Shown: piece by piece, positions 22,647 to 32,716 of the stretch
Numbering within the stretch: the stretch's first letter is position 1
How the letters are laid out: every line of letters starts with the position of its first letter
Assembly (NCBI GenBank): GCA_031431475.1
Contig: JANPDL010000026.1
Span: 1-34,391, forward strand
Source of the DNA: JADCCX01 sp031431475
Lineage (GTDB): Bacteria > Pseudomonadota > Alphaproteobacteria > Rhizobiales > Beijerinckiaceae
DNA length: 34,391 nucleotides
Direction of reading: 5' to 3'
The notes under the pieces: model-generated
What the model saw: the letters and a program-made list of their open reading frames with translations, nothing else
What the model was told of the DNA's origin: nothing
The model's database searches: none
Translations under genes and position numbers: made by a program

Positions 22647-23447
22647 TTACCCCCGCTTCTCCGGACTCCGGCACAAATCCCTGACCCCACAACGGTGACA
22701 TTCCGGCGAGCGTGCCTTGCACGTATATCGCCCGTGGAGGATCAGCCAGTGATGCGCGTGCAGCGCGTAGTCCGCCGGTATCCGCTTGAGCAGCCGCTCC
22801 TCCACCTCTTCTGGCGTGCGGCCATGCACGAGGGGGAGGCGGTTCGCGACGCGGAACACATGCGTGTCCACTGCCATGGTGGGAATGCCGAAGGCCATGT
22901 TGAGCACGACATTCGCCGTCTTGCGGCCCACGCCAGGCAGGGTGACGAGGTAGTCGCGGTCGGCGGGCATGATACCATTCTGCTCGTCGAGCAACTGCTG
23001 TGACAGCAGAATCACATTCTTCGCCTTGTTGCGGTAGAGGCCGATTGTTTTGACGTGCTCGCGCACCGCATCCTCGCCAAGTGCCAGCATCTTTTGCGGC
23101 GTGTCGGCGATCCGGAATAATGCCCGCGTGGCCTTGTTGACGCCTGCATCCGTGGCCTGCGCTGACAGCACCACCGCGACGAGCAGGGTGAAGGCGTTGA
23201 CGTGTTCCAGTTCTCCCTTCGGTTCCGGCTCTATCGCATGGAGGCGGTGGAAGAATTCGGCGAGGTCCGAATCGCTTAATAGGGCAGGGGCCTTGGTTTT
23301 CTTGCCCGCAGCCAAGGCGATTTCCGCCGCGCCGCGAAAATCCTTGGCCGAGGGCGTGAGGACGGCGGGCGTCTCATGCGCCGCTGCGTCCTTTGGCCTC
23401 TGGCGGCGGGCGGCCATTACGGATTTTGCTGTCTTTCCTGTGCTCAT
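22647..23447 (-). CDS. nth: Endonuclease III (DNA glycosylase/AP lyase)
   Basis: This 266-aa base-excision repair enzyme removes oxidised pyrimidines. The helix-hairpin-helix LPGVGRKTANVVLNMAFG contains the catalytic Lys, and AVDTHVFRVANRL holds the catalytic Asp. The C-terminal 4Fe-4S loop CKARSPECHRCGVRDLC has exact C-X6-C-X2-C-X5-C spacing. The first 50-60 residues are an Ala/Lys-rich extension common in Rhizobiales. ATG 23447 is preferred over an upstream in-frame ATG that would enter the divergent DUF2244 gene. The stop abuts the relE-type stop. Confidence 0.95.
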   Translation of the reverse strand: MSTGKTAKSVMAARRQRPKDAAAHETPAVLTPSAKDFRGAAEIALAAGKKTKAPALLSDSDLAEFFHRLHAIEPEPKGELEHVNAFTLLVAVVLSAQATDAGVNKATRALFRIADTPQKMLALGEDAVREHVKTIGLYRNKAKNVILLSQQLLDEQNGIMPADRDYLVTLPGVGRKTANVVLNMAFGIPTMAVDTHVFRVANRLPLVHGRTPEEVEERLLKRIPADYALHAHHWLILHGRYTCKARSPECHRCGVRDLCRSPEKRG

Positions 23448-23468
23448 CCATGGGGTATAAGTCAGGCC

Positions 23469-24002
23469 ATGACAGGTGACAGCCCGAAACTTGCGATGTC
23501 CCACGGTTTAGATGGCCGTGGCGCGGATGCGGTTGTGTTCAGCGCGCGGCTGAAACCGCATCGCTCGCTGGGGCGGACAGGCCATATCATCCTGTTCTCG
23601 TTCATCATCGGCGGCACCGTTCTGATCTCGATCCCGTTTTATCTGCTGGGCGCCTTGCCGGTCGTGGGTTTCTTCGGCCTCGATGTGGTGTTGCTGTGGA
23701 TTGCGTTCCGCGTTTCGAACCGGCAGGCGCGGGCCTATGAGGAGCTCGTTCTCACACATATCGAACTGATGTTCCGGCGGGTGACCTGGCGCGGCAAGCT
23801 CTCGCAATGGTCGTTCAACCCGCTCTGGGTGAAGCTGGCAAGCGAGGAACACGCCGAATTCGGCATGCAGCGCATTGCGCTGGTGGAAGGGCGCAAGAGC
23901 GTCGAGATGGGCGCATTTCTGGGCGCGGAGGAAAAGGCGGATTTTGCGCAGGCGCTGAAACAGGCGCTGGCGGCGGCAAGGGCCGGGCCGAGGTGGGGGT
24001 GA
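23469..24002 (+). CDS. DUF2244 integral membrane protein
   Basis: The product is 177 aa. The N-terminus contains the DUF2244 pattern VVFSARLKPHRSLGRTG. Two hydrophobic helices follow (HIILFSFIIGGTVLISIPFY and LGALPVVGFFGLDVVLLWIAF), then a soluble C-terminal domain with LTHIELMFRRVTWRGK and WVKLASEE. No function is established. The family commonly neighbours nth in Rhizobiales, as here (divergent, 21 bp). ATG 23469 is the likely start, with an in-frame ATG at 23496 as alternative. Its TGA overlaps the GTG start of the TRIC gene. Confidence 0.86.
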   Translation: MTGDSPKLAMSHGLDGRGADAVVFSARLKPHRSLGRTGHIILFSFIIGGTVLISIPFYLLGALPVVGFFGLDVVLLWIAFRVSNRQARAYEELVLTHIELMFRRVTWRGKLSQWSFNPLWVKLASEEHAEFGMQRIALVEGRKSVEMGAFLGAEEKADFAQALKQALAAARAGPRWG

Positions 24003-24646
24003 CATCCGATCTGTTTTCGCTGGTGATTTCAGGTCTCGACTGGATCGGCATCGCCGTTTTCGCCATCACGGGCGCGCTGGTGGCCTCGCGCAAACAGATG
24101 GATATCGTGGGTTTCGCCTTTCTGGGCACCGTCACCGGCATCGGTGGTGGCACTGTGCGGGATCTGGTGCTGGGGCAGACGCCTGTGTTCTGGGTCAAGG
24201 AACCGCTTTATCTCGTGGTGTGCGTCGGCTGCTCGATGCTGGTGTTTTTCGCGGCCCATGTGCCGAGATCGCGGCTGGTGCTGCTGATTTGGCTTGATGC
24301 ACTTGGAATGGCGCTGTTTTGCGTGCTGGGCGCGGAAAAGGCGCTGGCGCATGGTCCAGTGGTGGCCGCAACCATGGGCGTCGTCACGGCCACGATGGGC
24401 GGCATGATCCGCGATATTCTCGGTGGTGAAAGCCCGGTGATCCTGCGACGCGAGATTTACGCAACGGCGGCGCTGGTGGGCGCGGTGACATATCTCGCTG
24501 CACTTCTGGTGCTGCCACGAGAGCCTGCCTTGCTCGCGGGTTTCTTGTCGGCGTTTGCCCTGCGCGGTCTGGCGCTGTCGAGGGGATGGTCACTGCCGAC
24601 GTACAAACCGCGTGAGGCGCGCAAGCCTGAGGATGTGGGGCTTTAG
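23999..24646 (+). CDS. TRIC/UPF0126 family membrane channel protein
   Basis: The protein has 215 aa and seven or so membrane helices, built from two UPF0126 repeats. The glycine motifs are GTVTGIGGGTVRDLVLG in the first and ATMGGMIRDILGGESPVIL in the second. Bacterial TRIC homologues conduct monovalent cations. It starts at a GTG that overlaps the DUF2244 stop (GTGA), so no ATG start is available at the right place. It ends overlapping by 4 bp the stop of the convergent TumA-like gene. Confidence 0.86.
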   Translation: MTSDLFSLVISGLDWIGIAVFAITGALVASRKQMDIVGFAFLGTVTGIGGGTVRDLVLGQTPVFWVKEPLYLVVCVGCSMLVFFAAHVPRSRLVLLIWLDALGMALFCVLGAEKALAHGPVVAATMGVVTATMGGMIRDILGGESPVILRREIYATAALVGAVTYLAALLVLPREPALLAGFLSAFALRGLALSRGWSLPTYKPREARKPEDVGL

Positions 24647-25002
24647 GCCGCAGTTAGGTCCAGTTCCGCATGGACCTTGCTCCATGTCACGGCAACACGG
24701 TCGGCGGATTGCCGCGTGATCAGTTCGGCATCAATGAGCAGGGCCACATCCTGATGCACAGATTTGTAATCCCGCTGCATCAGAGCCGCGAGAGCGCGTA
24801 CAGAGGAGGGGCCTGATGCTTTCAGCGCTTTCAGCACCTCAAGCCGCTTTGGCGAGAGCTTCGAGAGCAGCGACGGGAGGTCAATGAAGGTGATGTGTTC
24901 GCGGTCAACGGGCTGGCCCGCTTCGGCCTTTTTCCATGCCGAGACGAAACGACGGCTCATATCCTCGAGTGAGCCGACATGCAGGGTAATGGTATCATTC
25001 AT
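24643..25002 (-). CDS. HVO_A0114-type winged-helix antitoxin (TumA-like)
   Basis: This 119-aa protein has a MarR-like winged helix at about 50-105: LSPKRLEVLKALKASGPSSV, RALAALMQRDYKSVHQDVAL, then LIDAELITRQ. It matches the HVO_A0114-family DNA-binding proteins that act as partner and repressor of TumE (DUF6516) toxins. The ATG at 25002 overlaps the stop of the upstream toxin gene (24999-25002). Toxin-first order in one operon suggests translational coupling. A palindrome at 25298-25316 upstream of the toxin is a likely binding site. The function is inferred from family and pairing. Confidence 0.78.
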   Translation of the reverse strand: MNDTITLHVGSLEDMSRRFVSAWKKAEAGQPVDREHITFIDLPSLLSKLSPKRLEVLKALKASGPSSVRALAALMQRDYKSVHQDVALLIDAELITRQSADRVAVTWSKVHAELDLTAA

Positions 25003-25292
25003 TGTGCGCCCCCTCGTGCTGTGGCGACATCCGCCAGAAAATCCGCAACCAGCGCTTCGACCGTTGTGAAGCGGTATGCTTCCTCCCGTTCGCAATAGTG
25101 CCGGTGGTCGCCCTTGCCGCGTTCGTTATCACATTCCACGATGCGTTCCCTCAACCTGCTGAAGAAAAGAGAGTATTTCAGGGCGTGTGGTCGTTCCGGT
25201 GTCCTGACCGGCAACCGCCAGATCGTCATTTCAACGATCAGGCCATAGTCCAGAAACGCCTTGTCGTGATAAACCAGTTCAGCTTTCGCCAT
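24999..25292 (-). CDS. TumE-family (DUF6516) toxin
   Basis: This 97-aa protein has the DUF6516 pattern: an N-terminal MAKAELVYHDKAFLDYGLIVEMTIWRLP-type strand pair (first 28 residues), ALKYSLFFSRLRERIVECDN, then the hallmark NERGKGDHRHY (about 55-65) and a C-terminal helix VEALVADFLADV. TumE is the toxin of a two-gene toxin-antitoxin system with an HTH partner, and its target is poorly defined. The His/Asp-rich GDHRHY is the likely active region. The gene is directly preceded by a perfect palindrome. Confidence 0.8.
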   Translation of the reverse strand: MAKAELVYHDKAFLDYGLIVEMTIWRLPVRTPERPHALKYSLFFSRLRERIVECDNERGKGDHRHYCEREEAYRFTTVEALVADFLADVATARGGAQ

Positions 25293-25297
25293 GACTA

Positions 25298-25316
25298 TAT
25301 GGTATCATATACCATA
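25298..25316. promoter_or_regulatory. Palindromic operator upstream of the TumE/TumA pair
   Basis: TATGGTAT-CAT-ATACCATA is a perfect 8-bp inverted repeat with a 3-bp spacer. It lies 6 bp upstream of the toxin start, in AT-rich sequence. It likely overlaps the promoter and serves autoregulation by the winged-helix partner. Confidence 0.68.
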
Positions 25317-25387
25317 GATTTGGAAAGAGGCTGCATCTGCTCCGCGATTTTTGAATCAACCATCTTGTGTCTGATGCCGATCACACC

Positions 25388-25418
25388 CTTGTGAGCCGGA
25401 AAACCCCTCACTATATGG
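25388..25418 (+). promoter_or_regulatory. RpoH (sigma-32)-like promoter of dnaK
   Basis: CTTG at 25388-25391 is followed after 18 bp by ACTATATGG (25410-25418). The alphaproteobacterial RpoH pattern is approximately CTTG-N17-18-CYTATNT. The match is good except for the first base of the -10. The site lies about 65 bp before the dnaK ATG, fitting heat-shock control. Confidence 0.55.
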
Positions 25419-25484
25419 CTGTTATTCAAGCATTCCGCGTTGCTTCGGGACGCGGATAAAACGCCAGCTTTAAAGGGGCACACC

Positions 25485-27419
<1,935 letters not shown>

Positions 27420-27444
27420 GGCTTGTCTTCGAGCTGTCATTGAG

Positions 27445-27468
27445 AAGGGGGCTTCGGCCCCCTTTTTT
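27445..27468 (+). terminator. Intrinsic terminator after dnaK
   Basis: AAGGGGGC-TTCG-GCCCCCTT is a strong stem with a stable TTCG loop, followed by a T6 run. It ends right before the stop of the convergent idnD gene. Confidence 0.92.
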
Positions 27469-27469
27469 G

Positions 27470-28510
27470 TTAACCCAGCAACACCGCCACCTTCGTCGCC
27501 CTCGCCTTGTCGGATGCATGTTCGAACGCCTCCTTGGCCTGCGCCATCGGATAGGTTGCTGATATCATTGCTCCCAGCCTGACCTTGCCGCTTGAGATCA
27601 GCTCTGCCGCGGTTGCGAATTCCTCGCAGAATCGGAAAGTGCCGACAATCTCCAGCTCTTTCGCGACGATAGCGTTGATCGGCACGGGTGCGTCGCCGCC
27701 CAGTCCCACCAGCACCACGCGCCCGCGCGGCTTCAGCGCCGGGATTGCGCCTGCGAGCGCTCTGGGATTGCCCGAGCATTCAAGCAGGGCATCGATCTGG
27801 CCCCGGTTTTCGGTGAAGGGCTGAAGGCCGTCCGGCGTTTCCGCCAGATTGACCGGGGTGTCGCAGCCGAGTTGCGCCGCAACGGCAAGCGAATGCGCCG
27901 TGATATCGGTGGCGATCACCCGGGCTGCACCTGCCAGTTTCGCCGCCACGATGGCCAGCACGCCGATTGGGCCGCAGCCCGTGACCAACACGGCCTTGCC
28001 CTTGAGATTGCCCGCCTGTTTCACCGCATGCAGCGCGACGGCAAGCGGTTCACAGAGCGCAGCTTCCGCCGGGCTCACCGCCGGATCGATGCGGAAGATA
28101 CGGGCGCGCGGGGCCGTCACGTATTCGCAGAACAGACCCTGCACGTGGGGCATGCGCATGGCGCTGCCGTTGAAGCGCATATTCTCGCAATGGTTGAGTT
28201 CGCCGCGCCCGCAGGAAGGGCAGGTGCCGCAGGGCTGGCTGGGATTGACCGCCACGAGATCGCCAATGGCGAGGCCCGTGACGCCTGCACCAACGGCCTC
28301 TACATGGCCCGAAGCCTCGTGGCCGAGCGCCATGGCCTCCTTGACCCGCACCACGCCGAAGCCGCCATGGTGATAATAATGCAGGTCCGAACCGCAGATT
28401 CCGCCCGCCGCCATGCGGACCAGCACTTCGCCCGCCGCTGGCGATGGTTTGCCTTCTGCGAAGGCCTCGACTCGCAGATCATGCGGAGGGTGGATCATGA
28501 TGGCGCGCAT
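27470..28510 (-). CDS. idnD: L-idonate 5-dehydrogenase (zinc alcohol dehydrogenase family)
   Basis: This 346-aa medium-chain dehydrogenase oxidises L-idonate to 5-ketogluconate. Catalytic zinc ligands are Cys39 (GICGSDLHYY), His64 and Glu65 (LGHEASGHV). The structural zinc set is Cys94/97/100/108 (CGTCPSCGRGELNHC). The nucleotide site is TGCGPIGVLAIVAAK. The HHGGFGVVRVKEAM stretch after the first zinc residue is typical of idonate dehydrogenases. Other polyol dehydrogenases remain possible. It lies 18 bp downstream of idnO in a GntR-led operon. Confidence 0.85.
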   Translation of the reverse strand: MRAIMIHPPHDLRVEAFAEGKPSPAAGEVLVRMAAGGICGSDLHYYHHGGFGVVRVKEAMALGHEASGHVEAVGAGVTGLAIGDLVAVNPSQPCGTCPSCGRGELNHCENMRFNGSAMRMPHVQGLFCEYVTAPRARIFRIDPAVSPAEAALCEPLAVALHAVKQAGNLKGKAVLVTGCGPIGVLAIVAAKLAGAARVIATDITAHSLAVAAQLGCDTPVNLAETPDGLQPFTENRGQIDALLECSGNPRALAGAIPALKPRGRVVLVGLGGDAPVPINAIVAKELEIVGTFRFCEEFATAAELISSGKVRLGAMISATYPMAQAKEAFEHASDKARATKVAVLLG

Positions 28511-28528
28511 GGTGGTGTTTCCTGTGAT

Positions 28529-29296
28529 TCAGATGACAGCGGTCATGCCGCCGTCGACATAGATGATCTGGCCATTGATGTAATCCGAGGCCGGTGACGC
28601 CAGGAAGATCGCGGCGCCTACCAGTTCCTCCGGCTTTCCCCAGCGCTTGGATGGTGTGCGCGCCTTCACCCAGGTGTCAAAGGCAGGATTGTCGATCAGC
28701 GCCTGATTCATTTCCGTGATCATGTAACCAGGACCGATGGCATTGGCCTGAATGCCAAGGGCTGCCCATTCCGCCGTCATCGCCTGGGTCAGCGATTTGA
28801 TGCCACCCTTTGCCGCCGTGTAGGGAGCAACGGTGGCGCGACCGAGGCCACTCATCAGCGAGCCGATGTTGATGATCTTGCCTGACCCTCGCGGAATCAT
28901 GCGTTTGGCCGCTTCACGACCCAGAACGAAGGCGCTGGTCAGGTTGGTGTCGATGACGCGCTGCCAGTCAGCCTTTTCAAGCTCGATCATCGGCTTGCGG
29001 AACTGGATGCCAGCGTTGTTCACAAGGATATCGATTGCTGTGCCAGCGGTATCAAACTGTTCGAACGCAGCGCGGATTGCGGGTTCATCCGTGACGTTGA
29101 AGACAGAGCCGGTGGCTTTCATTCCCTGCGCTGTCATTGCTGCAACGGCTTCCGCCACGCGCCGGGCATCGGTGCCGTTGATGATGACGCTGGCACCCGC
29201 TGCCGCCATGCCTTCCGCCATGGCGCGCCCAAGTCCGCGGGATGATCCCGTGATGAGGGCCGTCTTGCCCGAGAGGTTGAAGAGGCTGGTGCTCAT
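28529..29296 (-). CDS. idnO: Gluconate 5-dehydrogenase-type short-chain dehydrogenase
   Basis: This 255-aa NAD(P)-dependent SDR interconverts 5-ketogluconate and gluconate. Visible features are TGSSRGLG (16-23), LVNNAG (91-96), and the catalytic Ser146, Tyr159, Lys163 (IINIGSLMSG and PYTAAKGG). The ending INGQIIYVDGGMTAVI is standard. The MSTSLF start at 29296 is preferred. A longer in-frame version runs into the GntR gene and is unlikely. The pairing with an idonate-type dehydrogenase supports the symbol. Other sugar-acid substrates cannot be excluded. Confidence 0.85.
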   Translation of the reverse strand: MSTSLFNLSGKTALITGSSRGLGRAMAEGMAAAGASVIINGTDARRVAEAVAAMTAQGMKATGSVFNVTDEPAIRAAFEQFDTAGTAIDILVNNAGIQFRKPMIELEKADWQRVIDTNLTSAFVLGREAAKRMIPRGSGKIINIGSLMSGLGRATVAPYTAAKGGIKSLTQAMTAEWAALGIQANAIGPGYMITEMNQALIDNPAFDTWVKARTPSKRWGKPEELVGAAIFLASPASDYINGQIIYVDGGMTAVI

Positions 29297-29333
29297 GGTG
29301 CTGCTTTCGGGAGAGACTGCGAGAGGAAATCCA

Positions 29334-30029
29334 TCACAGATCACGCTCAACATCCGTCAGCCGGATGCGGGCCTGATCGATGTGATAGCGCATGGCGAGG
29401 CTGGCGCTTTCGGCCTGTCCTGCGATGATGGCTTCCGCGATGCGATTGTGCTCATCCAGCACGCGGTCACCACGGATGTAACCTGGCGCTGTTCCAGCAC
29501 CTTCAACAGCACGCGGCGGCAGCAGCGCGGTCACGATCTCGGCCAGCAGGACATTGCCGCTGGCGCGGGCGATGGCGCGGTGAAAGTCGAAATCGGAATC
29601 CGTGGTGGCGGTGCCGCCAGCGATTTCTGCCTCAAGCTCGCGGATCGTGGCCGCGATGCGGGCGATATCCTGATCGGAACGGCGAAGGGCCGCCAGGCGC
29701 GCCGACTCACCCTCCAGCGCAATCCGCACCTCGAAGGAGGACATGAAACTCGACAGCCCCGATGCGCTGGCAAATTTCAGCAGGCGGCTGGGCGGGCGGT
29801 TGCGCACGAACGTGCCCGCTCCCTGCCGTGATGCAATGAAGCCATCGCTTTGCAACCGTGTCAGCGCCTCGCGGACAACGGGGCGCGAAACACCGAAATT
29901 CTTTGCAAGCTCGTTCTCGGTGGGCAGCCGGTCTCCCACGGATTTGCCGCCCGAAGCGATGTCTTCCAGCAACCGGCCGTAGATCTGTTCTGCAAGGCGC
30001 TCGCGCGGGCGGGAATCGAGAGGCATCAT
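29334..30029 (-). CDS. GntR-family regulator, FadR/FCD subfamily
   Basis: This 231-aa regulator has an N-terminal winged helix (about 10-75), with RLPTENELAKNFGVSRPVVR, then EALTRLQSDGFIASRQGAGT. A C-terminal all-helical FCD domain carries the Asp/His metal set, as in DFDFHRAIARASGN, VLDEHNRIAEAI and MRYHIDQARIRL. FCD regulators typically sense sugar acids or other carboxylates. It is the first gene of an operon with idnO and idnD, so control of idonate/gluconate use is likely. A palindrome TTGTC-A-GACAA lies 15 bp upstream. Start ATGs at 30029 and 30026 are equivalent. Confidence 0.9.
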   Translation of the reverse strand: MMPLDSRPRERLAEQIYGRLLEDIASGGKSVGDRLPTENELAKNFGVSRPVVREALTRLQSDGFIASRQGAGTFVRNRPPSRLLKFASASGLSSFMSSFEVRIALEGESARLAALRRSDQDIARIAATIRELEAEIAGGTATTDSDFDFHRAIARASGNVLLAEIVTALLPPRAVEGAGTAPGYIRGDRVLDEHNRIAEAIIAGQAESASLAMRYHIDQARIRLTDVERDL

Positions 30030-30043
30030 ATCCAGTCAGTCAT

Positions 30044-30054
30044 TTGTCAGACAA
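30044..30054. promoter_or_regulatory. GntR (FadR-type) operator
   Basis: TTGTC-A-GACAA is a perfect palindrome of the T-GT...AC-A class bound by FadR-subfamily GntR regulators. It lies directly upstream of the GntR gene and probably mediates autoregulation and control of idnO-idnD. The remaining gap to 30198 shows nothing else recognisable. Confidence 0.65.
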
Positions 30055-30197
30055 CTTAACCACTCTCTTCACGCAGGTTCAACAGGGCTATTCCTCGCAC
30101 GGCTTGCAAAATCCATCCGCGCTTCGCAGGATATTTCTATGAGAACGACTCGCGGGAGTGTTGATCCGGCGAATCGCCGCGACCGGCCCTGACAGGC

Positions 30198-31337
30198 TCA
30201 CCTCACCCGCAGCACTTCTCCGTCAGCGGCATCCACCAGTAGATACAGGAATCCGTCCGGTCCCTGCCGCACATCGCGGATGCGCTTGTTCATGCCGACG
30301 AACAACCGCTCCTCTGATATCACTTTCTCGCCGTCCAGCGTCAGACGAGCCACCAATTGTCCCGCCAGCGCGCCCACGAAGGCGTTGCCTTTCCATTCGG
30401 GAAAGCGGTCACCCGTGTAGAACGCCATACCGGAGGGCGCGATGGAGGGGTCCCAGTAGAATACCGGCTGCTCCATGCCCGCTTTTTCAGTACCCTCACC
30501 GATCTTCGCGCCGGAATAATCGCGCCCGTAGGTAATTACCGGCCAGCCGTAGTTCTTGCCACCCTCCGGTATATTGATCTCGTCGCCGCCGCGCGCACCA
30601 TGCTCGGCCGTCCAGAGCTTGCCCGTAACGGGATGGAGCGCCGCCCCCTGCACGTTGCGATGACCGATGGACCAGATGCTGGTCAGCCATCCCTCGCGCT
30701 TCAGGCCGGGATTATCCGCCGGAATTGAGCCATCTGTGGCGATGCGGATAATCTTGCCGATCGTGTTGGCGCGGTTTTGCGCCTGATCCTTGAGGTCATA
30801 GCGGTCGCCCAGTGCAACAAACATCGCGCCACTGCGATCGAATACCATGCGAGAGCCGAAATGATGGCCGCCGTTATAGGTAGGCTCCTGCCGGAAGATG
30901 ACCTGGGTCTGGTCAAAGCCGGTTGCCCCAGCATTGAGCCGCAACTTTGCTACGGACGTGCCGTTGCCGCCCGAGCGCGGTTCCGCAAACGTGACATAGA
31001 CCAAGCGGTTGGCCGTAAAATCAGGATCCAGCGCAATATCCAGCATTCCGCCTTGATTGCGCGCCGAGACATTTGGAACACCGGTGAGGGGCGCAGACAA
31101 AGTTCCATCCGATGCCACAACTCTGATCCGGCCCGGACGTTCCGTCACCAGCATGCGCCCGTCGGGCAAAAAGGCGAGGCCCCACGGATTCTCCAGACCT
31201 TTTGCAACTGTTTCCACCGTTACGGACCGCTTTTCGGTCTGGAATGACCGCAGGCCTGTCTGGGCGTCCGTCGCACCGGAGAAGCTGGCGACCAGCATCA
31301 GAACAAGGGCGAAAGTCAGTGTTAAGCGTTGCTGCAT
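30198..31337 (-). CDS. Soluble PQQ-dependent aldose sugar dehydrogenase (YliI/GSDH family)
   Basis: The 379-aa exported protein has a Sec signal peptide (MQQRLTLTFALVLMLVASFS, cleavage near GATDAQT). The beta-propeller follows, with family motifs ENPWGLAFLPDGRMLVTERP, GGMLDIALDPDF, HHFGSRMVF, and AEHGARGGDEIN followed by KNYGWPVITYG. It oxidises aldoses in the periplasm with PQQ, passing electrons to the membrane. The length suits the family, with all propeller blades apparently present. It is next to, but not in, the idonate operon. That could feed sugar acids to it, which is inference. Confidence 0.9.
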   Translation of the reverse strand: MQQRLTLTFALVLMLVASFSGATDAQTGLRSFQTEKRSVTVETVAKGLENPWGLAFLPDGRMLVTERPGRIRVVASDGTLSAPLTGVPNVSARNQGGMLDIALDPDFTANRLVYVTFAEPRSGGNGTSVAKLRLNAGATGFDQTQVIFRQEPTYNGGHHFGSRMVFDRSGAMFVALGDRYDLKDQAQNRANTIGKIIRIATDGSIPADNPGLKREGWLTSIWSIGHRNVQGAALHPVTGKLWTAEHGARGGDEINIPEGGKNYGWPVITYGRDYSGAKIGEGTEKAGMEQPVFYWDPSIAPSGMAFYTGDRFPEWKGNAFVGALAGQLVARLTLDGEKVISEERLFVGMNKRIRDVRQGPDGFLYLLVDAADGEVLRVR

Positions 31338-31400
31338 CGCCTATAACTGACGCACAGACGCACGCCATTCAAGAGCCTTCGGATAAACCGGTGCCAGCCT

Positions 31401-31652
31401 TCAACCACCGCAGGCCTGTGCCATGTGATAGCGATGCGCCCGCTTCACGCCGCGAAAATACTTTGGGCCGTATTTCTGACGCATGCAGCTGCGGAAGCTC
31501 TTCGAAGTCGAATACTGGACGTCGGTCATGGTAAATGACGAGACCTTGCCAAGCTCTCCGGACACCGGCATGGCCCGTGCGGATGAAACAGGCTCGGCTA
31601 GCAGCAGCAACGCACCCAGCGACAGGCCGAACGACAGACGGGATATTGTCAT
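31401..31652 (-). CDS. Small secreted protein, unknown function
   Basis: The 83-aa product begins with a signal peptide (MTISRLSFGLSLGALLLLAE then PVSSARA). The mature part of about 55 residues is Lys/Arg/Tyr-rich: GKVSSFTMTDVQYSTSKSF, then RSCMRQKYGPKYFRGVKRAH, ending YHMAQACGG. It has two Cys that could form one disulphide. The strong positive charge suggests an envelope or DNA/peptidoglycan-binding role, but no family is recognised. It stands alone between the aldose dehydrogenase and the Bug gene, each on the same strand. Confidence 0.6.
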   Translation of the reverse strand: MTISRLSFGLSLGALLLLAEPVSSARAMPVSGELGKVSSFTMTDVQYSTSKSFRSCMRQKYGPKYFRGVKRAHRYHMAQACGG

Positions 31653-31750
31653 GATGGCTCCTCTCCTGACGCTCAGTCAGGAAGAAGATTGTGCAGCGTC
31701 AACCCTGTCCGGTTGCTGGCGCACGGATTGCAAGTTGGTAATCCGGCCGC

Positions 31751-32716
31751 TCACTCCGGCTTCAACCCTGCCGCCTTGATGATATCCTCCCACACCTTGA
31801 TTTCGGCTATCTGGTAAGTCTTGAGCTGGGCTGCATCCCGCAGGTTCAGCGAGAACCCGAGCTTGGTGATCGCATCGCGCACGGCGGGTTTTGCGAGTGA
31901 AGCGAGGATCTCTTTCGACAACCGCTCCGCAATCGGTGCCGGCGTCGCGGCGGGTGCGAAAAAGCCCGTCCAGCTCTCGGCATCGGCCCCTGAGACGCCC
32001 TGCTCCTGCAAGGTCGCCACGTTGGGCAACTGTGGATTGCGCTTCGGCGAGGCAATCGCGATGGCCCGCATTGCACCGGCTTCGATCTGCTGGAACACCG
32101 AGCCCATGGTGGAATTGGCGACATCGATGCGGTTGCCGACGATCTCCTGGATCAAGGGAGCAGCGCCGCGGAACGGCACATGCTGCATCTTGATGCCCGT
32201 GCGCACCATGAACAACTCGGTCGACAGATGCGAGCCCGAGCCAAGGCCGGTGGAGCCATAATTCAGTTCACCCGGCTTTGATTTCGCCAGTGCTATCAGG
32301 TCCTGAATGGATTTCACCGGCAATTCGTTCTTCACCACGAACACATGCTCGAACGCGCCGGGGCTGGCGAGCGGGGCGAAATCCTTCACGGCGTCATAGC
32401 CCGGCTCCTTGAGGAGGAACATGTTGTTGCCATGCGTCTGGTTGTTGCCGAACGTGATGACATGCCCGTCCGCATCACCCTTCGCCACCTGCCGCGTACC
32501 GATGGAGCCCGAAGCCCCGCCGACATTCTCCACCACGATGTTCTGCCCAAGCGCCAGCGCCATATCCTGCGCCACGATGCGCGCAATGCCATCGGTCGGC
32601 CCCCCGGCGGGATAGGCCACGACCATGCGGATGGGTTTGGACGGGAAGGCCTGCGCGAAGGCATTCGTGGCAAAAGGAAGGGCGGCGGCCAGTAGGGCCG
32701 AACGGCGGGTGAGCAT
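31751..32716 (-). CDS. Bug/TctC-family tricarboxylate-type substrate-binding protein
   Basis: This 321-aa periplasmic receptor has a signal peptide (MLTRRSALLAAALPFATNAFA with twin-Arg-like start). The Bug fold follows, with PSKPIRMVVAYPAGGPTDGI, VVENVGGASGSIGTRQVAKG, then PGELNYGSTGLGSGSHLSTE and MQHVPFRGAAPLIQEIVG. Bug proteins bind carboxylates and usually feed TctAB permeases. None is encoded here, so it is an orphan receptor. The substrate is unknown. It is separated by about 235 bp from a divergent, AT-richer region. Confidence 0.9.
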   Translation of the reverse strand: MLTRRSALLAAALPFATNAFAQAFPSKPIRMVVAYPAGGPTDGIARIVAQDMALALGQNIVVENVGGASGSIGTRQVAKGDADGHVITFGNNQTHGNNMFLLKEPGYDAVKDFAPLASPGAFEHVFVVKNELPVKSIQDLIALAKSKPGELNYGSTGLGSGSHLSTELFMVRTGIKMQHVPFRGAAPLIQEIVGNRIDVANSTMGSVFQQIEAGAMRAIAIASPKRNPQLPNVATLQEQGVSGADAESWTGFFAPAATPAPIAERLSKEILASLAKPAVRDAITKLGFSLNLRDAAQLKTYQIAEIKVWEDIIKAAGLKPE

